Positions 42,232 to 51,101 of a DNA stretch of 64,000 nucleotides are shown piece by piece. A program made the translations under genes and the position numbers. The DNA comes from CAYOUV01 sp963790075. Its GTDB lineage: Bacteria > Chloroflexota > Anaerolineae > Anaerolineales > Villigracilaceae. The notes beneath the pieces are model-generated. The model was not told the origin of the DNA and ran no database searches. It saw only the letters and a list, made by a program, of their open reading frames with translations. The stretch spans positions 186,001 through 250,000 of the forward strand of contig CAWBNG010000008.1 of NCBI GenBank assembly GCA_963790075.1, read 5' to 3'. How positions within the stretch are numbered: the stretch's first letter is position 1; the number at the start of each line of letters is the position of its first letter.

Positions 42232-43968
42232 ATGCGTTCGAAACTATTTGTTGTATTCAGCGTGGTGATTATCGCCAGCATGGCGCTGACGGCTTGCCAG
42301 TTGGGCGCCCCCGCGGCTCCCGGTGCAGGCAAGGTCTTACATTTGACTACCGGCGGAGCCGGGGATATCCCTACCATTGACCCCGCGCTGACCACCGACA
42401 CTTCCTCGGTGCAGATCGTGGAAGAAGCCTTCGTAGGCCTGTCGCGCGCCAATGAGGAAACCTCGCTCAGCGAACCTGGCCTGGCCAACTCCTGGGATGT
42501 TGTTGACAACGCCGATGGCACGGAAACCATTACTTTCCACCTGCGCAATGATGTACCGTGGGTACGCTACAACCCCGATAGCGGCAAGGTCGAGAAAGTC
42601 CAGGATTGCAGTGGTAAAGACCGCATGGTCACCGCGAACGATTTCGCCTATGGCATCCTGCGCACGCTGGATCCCGCCACGGCTTCCAACTATGCCTATG
42701 TCTTGGCCTTCGCCATCGTCGGCGCTGGCGATTACAACGGTGGCAACGCCGACGCCTCTGCTGTTGGCGTCAAGGTTGTGGATGATCAGACGCTCGATAT
42801 CGTATTCAACCAGCCGGCTGCTTACAACGTCAACATTGCCGGTATGTGGGTCTCGCGCGCGCAGCCCAAGTGGATCATCGAAGGCGATGACTGCACCACC
42901 GCTGCTGGCGACAAGTGGACCGAGCCCGGCAACTTCGAGAGCTATGGCCCTTACACCCTGAAAGAATGGGTGCACGACTCCACCATGACCATCACTGCCA
43001 ACCCCTACTGGCCCGGCACCGCTAGCGTTCCGGTCCCCAAGATCGGTGAGGTAACCTTCTCGATGCTGGATGAAGCGCCTGCCTTCGCTGAATACGAAGC
43101 TGGCAACCTGGATGTCGCTACTGTCCCGCTGGCTGACATCGATCGTGTCAAGACCGACCCGGTGCTCTCGAAGGAACTGAAGATCGCTCCCGATATGTGC
43201 ACCTACTACTACGGCTTCAACACCAAGGCCCCGGTTGTGGACGATCAGCGCGTACGCCTGGCGCTGTCCGAGGCTGTTGACCGCCAGAGCCTGGTTGACA
43301 ACGTCACCAAGGGTGGCCAGGAACCCGCTCACTGGTTCTCGCGCCCCGGCCTGGCCGGTGCCCCGACCATGGCGGATCACCCCGATTTGGGTGTATTTTA
43401 CAATCCTGATGACGCCAAGGCTCAACTGCAGTCCTATTTGGACGAGAAGGGCCTGACCGCGGCTGATCTGGACCTGACCCTGATGTTCAACACTTCTTCT
43501 GGCCACCAGAAGATCGCTGAAGCCATCCAGCAAATGTGGAAGGACAACTTGGGCTTGGACGTCAAACTGGTCAACCAGGAATGGAAAGTCTATCTGGAAA
43601 CCATCCGCGACCCAGTGGCCACCCCGCAGATCTTCCGCTTGGGTTGGTGCATGGACTACCCGGATGCCAACAACTTCCTCAAAGAGGATGCTGGCTTCGG
43701 TGGCTCGGCCAACCCGGCTGAGGGCGGCGGCTTCAACTGGAAGAACGACCAGTTCGAATCGCTGATCACCCAGGCTGCCAAAGAGACCGATCCCGCCACG
43801 CGCGTTGATCTGTACGCGCAGGCTGAGGAAATCCTGGTCAAGACCGACGCTGCGATGATCCCGATCTACTGGTACACCCGCGTCAGCACGACCAAGCCGT
43901 ACGTAACCCGCACCTTCTCTGTTGCTCCTGGACAGGAACACATCGAGAAGTGGGACATCACCAAATAA
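42232..43968 (+). CDS. Family-5 peptide-binding lipoprotein
   Basis: 578 residues. The signal peptide ends in the lipobox LTAC, so it is anchored to the membrane by Cys22. The SBP_bac_5 order is conventional: TIDPAL near the N-terminus, LANSWDVVDN and YGPYTLKEW in the middle lobe, RLALSEAVDRQSLVDN (about 345) and a C-terminal lobe with YTRVSTTKPYV. It delivers peptides to the DppBC channel. AAGGAGGAGAAAC lies before the ATG, the same site as before the third receptor gene. Codon use is strongly biased, as expected for an abundant receptor. Confidence 0.94.
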   Translation: MRSKLFVVFSVVIIASMALTACQLGAPAAPGAGKVLHLTTGGAGDIPTIDPALTTDTSSVQIVEEAFVGLSRANEETSLSEPGLANSWDVVDNADGTETITFHLRNDVPWVRYNPDSGKVEKVQDCSGKDRMVTANDFAYGILRTLDPATASNYAYVLAFAIVGAGDYNGGNADASAVGVKVVDDQTLDIVFNQPAAYNVNIAGMWVSRAQPKWIIEGDDCTTAAGDKWTEPGNFESYGPYTLKEWVHDSTMTITANPYWPGTASVPVPKIGEVTFSMLDEAPAFAEYEAGNLDVATVPLADIDRVKTDPVLSKELKIAPDMCTYYYGFNTKAPVVDDQRVRLALSEAVDRQSLVDNVTKGGQEPAHWFSRPGLAGAPTMADHPDLGVFYNPDDAKAQLQSYLDEKGLTAADLDLTLMFNTSSGHQKIAEAIQQMWKDNLGLDVKLVNQEWKVYLETIRDPVATPQIFRLGWCMDYPDANNFLKEDAGFGGSANPAEGGGFNWKNDQFESLITQAAKETDPATRVDLYAQAEEILVKTDAAMIPIYWYTRVSTTKPYVTRTFSVAPGQEHIEKWDITK

Positions 43969-43985
43969 TTGATGTCTAGTTAGTC

Positions 43986-44014
43986 GGAGGGGGGGAGTTC
44001 GCCTCTCCCCCTCC
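43986..44014 (+). other. Receptor-permease intercistronic hairpin
   Basis: GGAGGGGGGGAG (43986-43997) pairs with CTCTCCCCCTCC (44003-44014) over a short loop, with one G-U pair. It has no T-run, and resembles stems that protect the receptor mRNA and lower permease expression. A similar stem sits at 51056-51085 in the second operon. Confidence 0.65.
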
Positions 44015-44067
44015 ACTTATGCCAATCTTCGGATTGCCGTAAAAACTGGTGATTTTGGAGGATTTGA

Positions 44068-45123
44068 ATGGGCCGATACATTGCCCGACGTCTGATCTAC
44101 CTGGTGGCTGTGCTCTTTGTAGTGTCAATGATCACTTTTGGCTTGATGCATGCCGTCCCTGGAGGGCCCTTTGACACCGAAAAGGCCCTACCCCCGGAGA
44201 TTCAGGCAAACCTGAACGAACGCTATAATCTTTCCGATCCATTATGGAAGCAATACGGCAAGTATATGTATGAGGTTTTCATCCCCCATGTCACCTCCAT
44301 CGCTCCCACCCAGTCGGTGAATGATGATTTTATGGCCACTATAAAAATCGGGAGCGTCTGGGTGCGCTGGATGAACTTTGGTCCGTCCTTTACGTCGCGC
44401 AGCCGCACCGTTAATGATATTTTCCGGCAGCAGTTGCCGGTTTCTGCCCAACTGGGGACCCTGTCCCTTTTGGTAGCCCTGCTCGTCGGCATGCCTTTGG
44501 GCATTTTGGCGGCCTTGAAGCAAAATACTTTACTGGATTATTTTGGGATGGGTGTGGCAATTTTCGGTGTTTCTGTACCGGTGATTGTGCTCGGTCCTAT
44601 TATGGTATGGATCTTTGGGGTGACGTTGAAATGGTTCCCGCCCACCGGATGGGGGGCGCAACCGCCATACTTCCTCGGATTTTTACCATCCAATCTGAAT
44701 TGGAATTTCTTCAGCCATGCGACCATGCCTTCTGTAGCATTGGGCCTGGGTAGCTCGGCGGTTATCGCGCGCCTGACACGTGCCACGCTGCTGCAAACCG
44801 TGCGCGAGGATTACATCCGCACGGCACGTGCCAAAGGTTTGCGTGAGAGCCTGATCATTACCCGTCACGCCTTGAAAAATTCGCTCATCCCGGTGGTAAC
44901 CATTCTCGGCCCGCTGTTCGCGGCCCTGGTAACCGGCACCTTCGTCACCGAACTGATTTTCGGCATCCCTGGCATGGGAAAATACTTCGTGACCAGTATT
45001 ACCAATCGCGATTATCCAGTCATCATGGGCACGATTCTCTTATATGCGGTCTTCCTGGTGATTGCGAATCTGGCTGTGGATATAACCTATGCTTATCTCG
45101 ATCCTCGCATCCGGTATGACTAG
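44068..45123 (+). CDS. dppB: Peptide ABC transporter permease (DppB-like)
   Basis: 351 residues with a first helix (RRLIYLVAVLFVVSMITFGLM, about 6-26), a long periplasmic loop and five further helices. The EAA-type coupling loop is seen at DYIRTARAKGLRES (about 250). It pairs with DppC downstream. GGAGG precedes the ATG by 7 bases. Confidence 0.94.
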   Translation: MGRYIARRLIYLVAVLFVVSMITFGLMHAVPGGPFDTEKALPPEIQANLNERYNLSDPLWKQYGKYMYEVFIPHVTSIAPTQSVNDDFMATIKIGSVWVRWMNFGPSFTSRSRTVNDIFRQQLPVSAQLGTLSLLVALLVGMPLGILAALKQNTLLDYFGMGVAIFGVSVPVIVLGPIMVWIFGVTLKWFPPTGWGAQPPYFLGFLPSNLNWNFFSHATMPSVALGLGSSAVIARLTRATLLQTVREDYIRTARAKGLRESLIITRHALKNSLIPVVTILGPLFAALVTGTFVTELIFGIPGMGKYFVTSITNRDYPVIMGTILLYAVFLVIANLAVDITYAYLDPRIRYD

Positions 45124-45146
45124 GCGTGGGTTTTGAGGAGAAATAA

Positions 45147-46172
45147 ATGGCAGAAGTAAAATTGGAATCCAAAAAATTTGGTTCAGGAGGCGCCCCCCTC
45201 ACACAAGAACGTGAGAGCCTGTGGGCGGATGCCTGGCGCCGCTTGCTGCGCAATAAGGCCGCGGTGGTCGGTGGATCGATCATCATCATCCTGGTCTTGG
45301 CCGCTATCTTTGCGCCGATCGTTGCGCTCAAGTCATACGAAGTACAGGTGTTGCCCGACCAGAACAAAGTTCCAGAATGGCTGCTCCCGATTTTTCCGAC
45401 TATGAAACCCTATGCGCAGATCTCCAACGCCTACCCATTGGGCGCAGATTATGTCGGGCGCGACCTGTTCAGCCGTATCGTTTATGGGTCGCGGGTTTCC
45501 TTGTCCGTTGCCTTCATCGGACCGCTCATCAGTTTGCTGGTCGGGGTTTTCTACGGCAGTATTTCCGGTTATTTTGGCGGTCAGGTAGATAACATCATGA
45601 TGCGCATCGTGGATGTTTTATATGCCTTCCCCCAATTGCTGTTCATCATCCTGCTGATGGCTTTCTTCCGCTCGACCATATCCAGGGTACAACCGGGCAG
45701 CTTTGCATATTCGGTCAGTCAATTGGACGCGAAGATGGGGGGATTGCTGTTCATCTTTGTTGGGATTGGTCTGACTGCCTGGGAAACCATGGCGCGCCTG
45801 ACGCGCGGCCAGGTGCTCTCCGTGCGTGAAAAAGAGTTCATCGAAGCCGCACATACCATCGGTGCCAAGAACCTGCGCATCATGTTCAAGCACATCCTGC
45901 CCAACATTGTCGGTCCGTTGGTCGTGGCCGAGACATTGGCAATCCCGGGATATATCTCGACCGAAGCCTTCCTCTCCTTCATTGGGCTGGGCGTCAATCC
46001 CCCGACACCCTCCTGGGGATCGATGATCTCGGATGGGTCGCAAGTCATCCGTACCTACCCGAACCAGACCGTTTTTCCCGCATTGGCGCTGGCGATTACC
46101 ATGTTTGCCTTCAACTTCCTGGGCGACGGTCTGCGTGATGCTCTCGATCCGCGTCTGCGCGGCACACAATAA
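45147..46172 (+). CDS. dppC: Peptide ABC transporter permease (DppC-like)
   Basis: 341 residues. A hydrophilic N-terminus of about 30 residues precedes the first helix (AAVVGGSIIIILVLAAIFA). A periplasmic region and five helices follow. The EAA loop is EFIEAAHTIGAKN (about 230). It ends with NFLGDGLRDALDPRLRG, a family mark. Together with DppB it forms the channel. A strong terminator-like hairpin comes 42 bases later, before an extra receptor gene. Confidence 0.94.
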   Translation: MAEVKLESKKFGSGGAPLTQERESLWADAWRRLLRNKAAVVGGSIIIILVLAAIFAPIVALKSYEVQVLPDQNKVPEWLLPIFPTMKPYAQISNAYPLGADYVGRDLFSRIVYGSRVSLSVAFIGPLISLLVGVFYGSISGYFGGQVDNIMMRIVDVLYAFPQLLFIILLMAFFRSTISRVQPGSFAYSVSQLDAKMGGLLFIFVGIGLTAWETMARLTRGQVLSVREKEFIEAAHTIGAKNLRIMFKHILPNIVGPLVVAETLAIPGYISTEAFLSFIGLGVNPPTPSWGSMISDGSQVIRTYPNQTVFPALALAITMFAFNFLGDGLRDALDPRLRGTQ

Positions 46173-46214
46173 CTTGGAGTGGGTAACCCAATACAATAAT
46201 GGTGCTAATTTAAA

Positions 46215-46260
46215 GACAGGATTCAGTTTCTTTTGTTCACGCTGAATCCTGTCCTTTTTA
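46215..46260 (+). terminator. Intrinsic terminator or attenuator after dppC
   Basis: GACAGGATTCAG (46215-46226) pairs exactly with CTGAATCCTGTC (46242-46253), followed by CTTTTTA. The next receptor gene starts only 13 bases after it, with no room for its own promoter, so the hairpin probably sets a lower level of read-through. Confidence 0.8.
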
Positions 46261-46273
46261 TAAGAGGGATGAG

Positions 46274-48226
46274 ATGATTCTCCGCCGTCAAATGACTCGA
46301 CCCGTAATTTTCTTTTTGATCGCAGCAGCATTCTTGTTTTCAGCCTGCCAATCCGGGACTCCGGCCGCGTCGGTCACGTCCACACCTGAGCCGACCCAGC
46401 CACCGACGATTGAACCTTCGCCGGAGCCGCGCTCCCTGACGATCTGCCTGGGACAGGAACCCAATACGCTTTATTTGTACGGCGGACCCAACGCCGCCGC
46501 ACGCAGTGTGCTCTCTGCAATTTATGATGGACCGATTGATTTTGTCGGCTACGAATACAAGCCTGTCATTCTCAAAAAACTACCCAGTCTGGCGGATGGA
46601 GATGCGGTGATTGAGTCTGTTTCGGTCAGTACGGGCAGTGAAATTGTCGACGCAAATGGTGTCCCGGCCACACTTTCCGAAGGCACACGCGTTTACCCAA
46701 GCGGTTGTTACAGCGATGCTTGTGCTGTGACCTATGATGGTGCATCGCCCCTGAACATGGACCAGATGGTCGTTACATTTGCCATGCGCGAGGATGTCGT
46801 CTGGTCTGATGGCACACCTGTAACCGCGGCGGACTCGGTTTACGCTTTCGAATTGAACCAGGATCCCAGCACGCCGGCCTCGAAATACCTGGTTGACCGG
46901 ACGCAGTCCTATGAAGCCACCGACGATTACTCTCTTCAATGGTGGGGCAAACCGGGTTTCATCGACCAGACTTACTTTACGAATTTCTGGTCTCCCGCAC
47001 CGCAGCATCTCTGGGAATCTTTCAGCCCGACCGACCTTTTGGAGACCGACGTCTCAACCCGTGAGCCCGCAGGTTGGGGCCCGTATATTTTGCAGGAATG
47101 GAAGCCGGGCGAATCGATCCGTCTGACCCGCAACCGGCTTTATTTTCGGGCAGATGAGGGGTTGCCCAAGTTTGCCAATCTGACCTTCCGTTTTGTCAGT
47201 GATGCGGACACCGCTGTCAGCGATTTGCTTGCAGGAAAATGCGATTTGCTTGACCCAAGCGTGCAATTGGACAGCCAGGTAGGATTGTTGCGCGAACTGC
47301 AGCAGTCACAGAAAGTGCAACTTGCAGTCGCTAAAACCAATATTATAGAGCAACTGGCGCTTGGCATCAAACCGGCTGCGTATGATGACGGCTATTATCC
47401 GAGTCCATCTGGCGATCGGCCTGATTTTCTGGGCGATCCGCGTACGCGGCAGGCAATTGCCATGTGCCTTGACCGCCAACGGGTTGTCCAATCTGTCCTG
47501 TTTGGCCTGTCGGTCGTCCCGGATACTTTTTTGCCTCCCGACAATCCAGATCACAACGCGGATGTGAAAACCTATCAATTCGATGTGGAAGCGGCCACGC
47601 AGCTCTTGGATCAGGTCGGTTGGAAGGATACAGACAACGATCCTGCTACACCGCGCGTAGCCCAAGCTGTCAGCGGCGTCCCGCAGGGAACGCCATTGGT
47701 GTTGAATTACCAGACTACAGAATCAATCCAGCGCAGACAGGTGAGCGAAATTCTCCGCCAATCTCTGGCGCTGTGCGGAATTGGCGTAAATTTACAGTAC
47801 CTCTCCTCGTCCGATTTTTATGCCCAGGGTCCGGATGGCCCCCTGTTCGGGCGCAGCTTCGATTTGGCCGAATTTGCCATGGGCACAGCCGGTATGGATT
47901 CAACCTGTGAGTGGTACACTACCTCTGCGATCCCCGATGCCGAAAATCACTGGCTGGGAACCAACCTCAGCGGTTACAGCAATCCGGAATTTGACCAGGC
48001 TTGCCAGGTCTCGATGAAAGCACCGCCAGACACGTCGGCTTTCACGCAGGCAATAAAACAGAGTCAACAAATTTTTGCCGATGATTTGCCCGTGATTCCC
48101 CTTTACCTGCGTTTGCAGGTCGCAGCCAGCCGCCCCGATTTCTGTAATTTCGATCTGACTGGGACAGGATTGGATAAATTGTGGAATCTGGAAAGTTTTG
48201 ATTACGGAACCAGCTGTACCCCATAA
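46274..48226 (+). CDS. Second family-5 peptide-binding lipoprotein
   Basis: 650 residues. The lipobox FSAC gives a lipoprotein, followed by a Thr/Pro/Glu linker (about 27-60). The order of landmarks is conventional: TICLGQEPNTLYLYG, MREDVVWSDGTPVTA (about 175), WGPYILQEWKPGE (about 275), RQAIAMCLDRQRVV (about 395) and a C-terminal lobe. It differs from the first receptor, so it may widen the ligand range of the same channel. It is read from the operon through the terminator-like hairpin upstream. Confidence 0.92.
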   Translation: MILRRQMTRPVIFFLIAAAFLFSACQSGTPAASVTSTPEPTQPPTIEPSPEPRSLTICLGQEPNTLYLYGGPNAAARSVLSAIYDGPIDFVGYEYKPVILKKLPSLADGDAVIESVSVSTGSEIVDANGVPATLSEGTRVYPSGCYSDACAVTYDGASPLNMDQMVVTFAMREDVVWSDGTPVTAADSVYAFELNQDPSTPASKYLVDRTQSYEATDDYSLQWWGKPGFIDQTYFTNFWSPAPQHLWESFSPTDLLETDVSTREPAGWGPYILQEWKPGESIRLTRNRLYFRADEGLPKFANLTFRFVSDADTAVSDLLAGKCDLLDPSVQLDSQVGLLRELQQSQKVQLAVAKTNIIEQLALGIKPAAYDDGYYPSPSGDRPDFLGDPRTRQAIAMCLDRQRVVQSVLFGLSVVPDTFLPPDNPDHNADVKTYQFDVEAATQLLDQVGWKDTDNDPATPRVAQAVSGVPQGTPLVLNYQTTESIQRRQVSEILRQSLALCGIGVNLQYLSSSDFYAQGPDGPLFGRSFDLAEFAMGTAGMDSTCEWYTTSAIPDAENHWLGTNLSGYSNPEFDQACQVSMKAPPDTSAFTQAIKQSQQIFADDLPVIPLYLRLQVAASRPDFCNFDLTGTGLDKLWNLESFDYGTSCTP

Positions 48227-48294
48227 TACGGCGGTCGCCATCGGTACGATTTTATCCTTCCACCACTCTATATGTTGCTCTATGGTTGCATTTC

Positions 48295-48323
48295 TTGACT
48301 ATGTCCCTTCATTATGCTATATT
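48295..48323 (+). promoter_or_regulatory. Candidate promoter of the second peptide ABC operon
   Basis: TTGACT (48295-48300), 17 bases, TATATT (48318-48323). It would give a leader of about 130 bases before the ATG at 48463, where AAGGAGGAG forms the ribosome site. Confidence 0.6.
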
Positions 48324-48462
48324 GAAAATCTCGAAAGAGGGGGCGTAAATTCAGATGCGCACATATAAAAGACAGGAGGTAGTATACCGGGATTTGATAC
48401 AATAAATCTGCTCACAAAAACGTCGAACCTTACCCAATTATCCTTTCAAGGAGGAGAAACAC

Positions 48463-51027
48463 ATGAATCGCAATCGCGTATTGTTGGTTCTCAGTATGTT
48501 GCTTATCGCCAGTATGGTGTTGAGCGCCTGCGGACCGCAAGCCACCCCCACGCCTGAAGCTGTAACTACCCAAGCTCCAGCCGCGACCGAAGCCCCAACC
48601 ATGGCACCGACCGCTGTGCCCCCCACCACTCGCCACGGCGGCTGGCTGGACGAAATCGACTATTCAATTGTCGATTCAGCTTCGGCCATTACTCAAATCA
48701 ATGCCGGTGCTATTGACCTTTTTAGCTATGGCCTGGCTGCCGACAAGTTGGCCGAGATCAAATCCGCCAATCTGTGCTACACACAGTCGTATGGCACTTA
48801 TTACGACATGATGTTCAACCCGGCTGTCTTCAAGGACACCACCAAGCTGAACCCCTTCTCGGATCGCAAGATCCGCGAAGCAATGAACTGGGCGATCGAT
48901 CGCAATTACCTCAACCAGGAAATCTATGCTGGTGGCGCCCTGCCAAAATTCTTCCCACTGACAACCCAACTGGTAGATTACACCAGCGTGATCGACGTGG
49001 CTCGCGGCTTGGAGGCCTATTATGCTTATGACCTGGCAAAGGCTCAAGCCGTCGTAGATACTGAAATGGCCGCCATGGGCGCTACCAAGGGCACAGATGG
49101 CAAATGGCAGTTCTCCGGTGCACCTGTCACCCTGATCATGTTGATCAGAAATGATGGCGATGGTACACGCTTGCCACAGGGCGAATACTTTGCCCAGCAA
49201 CTGGAAACCCTTGGTTTCACAGTGGAAAGAGTGGAAAAGAAATCCTCTGAACTTTCACCACTGTGGATCGGCTCTGATGCCGCGGACGGCCTGTGGAGCA
49301 TCTACACGGCTGGTTGGGGTTCGAACGGTCTGAATCGTGACGAGCGAGACATCTTCCAGCAAATGTACCTGCCGGATACCGTGCAGGGCATCCCCTTGTT
49401 TACTTATAACGTGGCCGATCCCGCCTTCCAGAAGATTGGCGATGACCTGGCGAATGGCAATTTCACCACTCTTCAAGAGCGCCATGACCTGATGGTTAAA
49501 GCCCTCCCGCTTGCAATGCAAGATTCTCTCCAGGTTTGGACCATTGACCTGCAGACCTACGCCCCGTTCAACTGCGACCTTCAGGTCAGCTCAGACGTGG
49601 GCGCCGGTGTGGAAACCACCTTTATGTCCCCTTACACCATGCGTTATACCGGGCAGGAAGGTGGCCAGGTTAAAGTTGGCAGCACCGATACCATGTTCAC
49701 CGACCCGTGGAACCCGGTCAACGGTTCTAACTGGGTGACCAGCGCTTATATCCAGAATGCCACCTCCGGTCGCGGTTTAATGCCCGATCCTTATACTGGT
49801 CTGGCCTGGCCGCTGCGCGTAGAAAAGGCTGACCTTGTCGTCCAGAGCGGTCTGCCTGTTGCCACCAATTTGGACTGGGTCAACCTGTCCACTGCAGACA
49901 CCATCACCGTGCCCGCAGATGCTTGGGTTGATTGGGATCCTGTCGCTCAAAAATTCATCACCGCCGCCGAGAAGTTCCCGGATGGCATCACCGCCAAGAG
50001 CAAGTCTGTCGTTTACTACCCGGCTGACCTGTTCCAGACAGTGAAATGGCACGATGGCTCTAACCTGTCCGTAGCTGACTTCGTCATGGCCATGATCATG
50101 AACTTTGACTATGGCAAAGAAGGCAGCCCCATCTATGATGAAGACGTTGCCAGCACCCTGGAAGCCTTCATGTCCCACTTCAAGGGCGTCCAGATCACTT
50201 CCACCGACCCGCTTACCATCGTCACTTACGATGACAACGTCTATTCGGATGCCGAGCTGGATATCGCCTCCTGGTGGCCTGGAACGCCTCTCTATGGTTA
50301 TGGCGAAGCTCCCTGGCAATCCATTGCTGTTGGCAACATGGCTGTCGCCGACAAGGCATTGGCCTGGGGCGCTGGACAGGCTGACCGGAATCAGGTTGAA
50401 TGGATGAGCCTTATCGGTGGCCCAAGCCTGGATATCCTGAGCAAAGACCTCGATCAGGCCATTGCCGACAAAACCATCCCGTATGCACCCACCATGAGCG
50501 CCTACCTGACAGCTGATGAAGCCGCCGCCCGCTATGCCGCCCTAAAGACCTGGTACGCCGCCCACGGCACCTTCTGGGATGGGACCGGTCCTTACTTCCT
50601 GGACTCTGTGGATCTCAATGCTGGCTCTGCGGTGGTCAAGAACAATCCCGATTTCGTGGATCTGGCTGATCGCTGGTCCTCCTTTGGTCAGGCTCCTCTG
50701 GGGGTTGCAGCACTGGATGGTCCGGCCCAGGTTAAGATCGGTTCAGACGCCGCCTTTACGGCTACTTTCACCTACAAAGCCTCTGGTGATGCGTATCCCA
50801 GCGCCGATGTCAAGGAAGTCAAATTCCTGGTCTACGACGCCCAGGGCGCAACCGTCTATGTTGGTGCAGGTGTCGCGACTGACTCGGATGGCGTTTACAC
50901 GCTGACCATTCCCGCTGATGTTACCTCCAAGCTCGTTGCAGGTACCGGCAGGCTCGAAGTCGCAGGGGTGTTCATCCCTGTTGCCATCCCGGCCTTCACC
51001 TCACTCGACTACGTGGTTGTGCCGTAA
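48463..51027 (+). CDS. Third peptide-binding lipoprotein, circularly permuted family-5 fold plus Ig-like tail
   Basis: 854 residues, far longer than usual. The lipobox LSAC (Cys23) is followed by a Thr/Pro linker (about 24-50). Residues about 55-400 correspond to the second half of the family: ITQINAGAIDL (the aGeiD motif), then DRKIREAMNWAIDRN (about 134-148) and a C-terminal lobe. Residues about 400-750 then carry what is normally the first half: KVGSTDTMFTDPWNPV, VKWHDGSNLSVADF (about 527-540) and FWDGTGPYFLD (about 705). An Ig-like beta-sandwich (about 752-854) ends the protein. The fold therefore seems permuted, with the first lobe moved to the C-terminus. Codon use is strongly biased, as in the first receptor. 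Confidence 0.82.
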   Translation: MNRNRVLLVLSMLLIASMVLSACGPQATPTPEAVTTQAPAATEAPTMAPTAVPPTTRHGGWLDEIDYSIVDSASAITQINAGAIDLFSYGLAADKLAEIKSANLCYTQSYGTYYDMMFNPAVFKDTTKLNPFSDRKIREAMNWAIDRNYLNQEIYAGGALPKFFPLTTQLVDYTSVIDVARGLEAYYAYDLAKAQAVVDTEMAAMGATKGTDGKWQFSGAPVTLIMLIRNDGDGTRLPQGEYFAQQLETLGFTVERVEKKSSELSPLWIGSDAADGLWSIYTAGWGSNGLNRDERDIFQQMYLPDTVQGIPLFTYNVADPAFQKIGDDLANGNFTTLQERHDLMVKALPLAMQDSLQVWTIDLQTYAPFNCDLQVSSDVGAGVETTFMSPYTMRYTGQEGGQVKVGSTDTMFTDPWNPVNGSNWVTSAYIQNATSGRGLMPDPYTGLAWPLRVEKADLVVQSGLPVATNLDWVNLSTADTITVPADAWVDWDPVAQKFITAAEKFPDGITAKSKSVVYYPADLFQTVKWHDGSNLSVADFVMAMIMNFDYGKEGSPIYDEDVASTLEAFMSHFKGVQITSTDPLTIVTYDDNVYSDAELDIASWWPGTPLYGYGEAPWQSIAVGNMAVADKALAWGAGQADRNQVEWMSLIGGPSLDILSKDLDQAIADKTIPYAPTMSAYLTADEAAARYAALKTWYAAHGTFWDGTGPYFLDSVDLNAGSAVVKNNPDFVDLADRWSSFGQAPLGVAALDGPAQVKIGSDAAFTATFTYKASGDAYPSADVKEVKFLVYDAQGATVYVGAGVATDSDGVYTLTIPADVTSKLVAGTGRLEVAGVFIPVAIPAFTSLDYVVVP

Positions 51028-51055
51028 GTTTAAGTTGTAAATCTGTTGTTGGAAA

Positions 51056-51085
51056 GGAGGGGCAAGGGTAAAACCTTGCCCCTCC
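51056..51085 (+). other. Receptor-permease intercistronic hairpin
   Basis: GGAGGGGCAAGG (51056-51067) pairs exactly with CCTTGCCCCTCC (51074-51085) around GTAAAA. It lies between the receptor and the first permease, without a T-run, and mirrors the stem at 43986-44014 in the other operon. Confidence 0.7.
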
Positions 51086-51101
51086 ATCATAAAAGGATGA
51101 C

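Noticed and set aside
42337..44016. Long minus-strand ORF of 559 codons opposite the first peptide receptor
   Set aside because: Antisense to a strongly codon-biased gene. That bias explains why the opposite frame has no stops.
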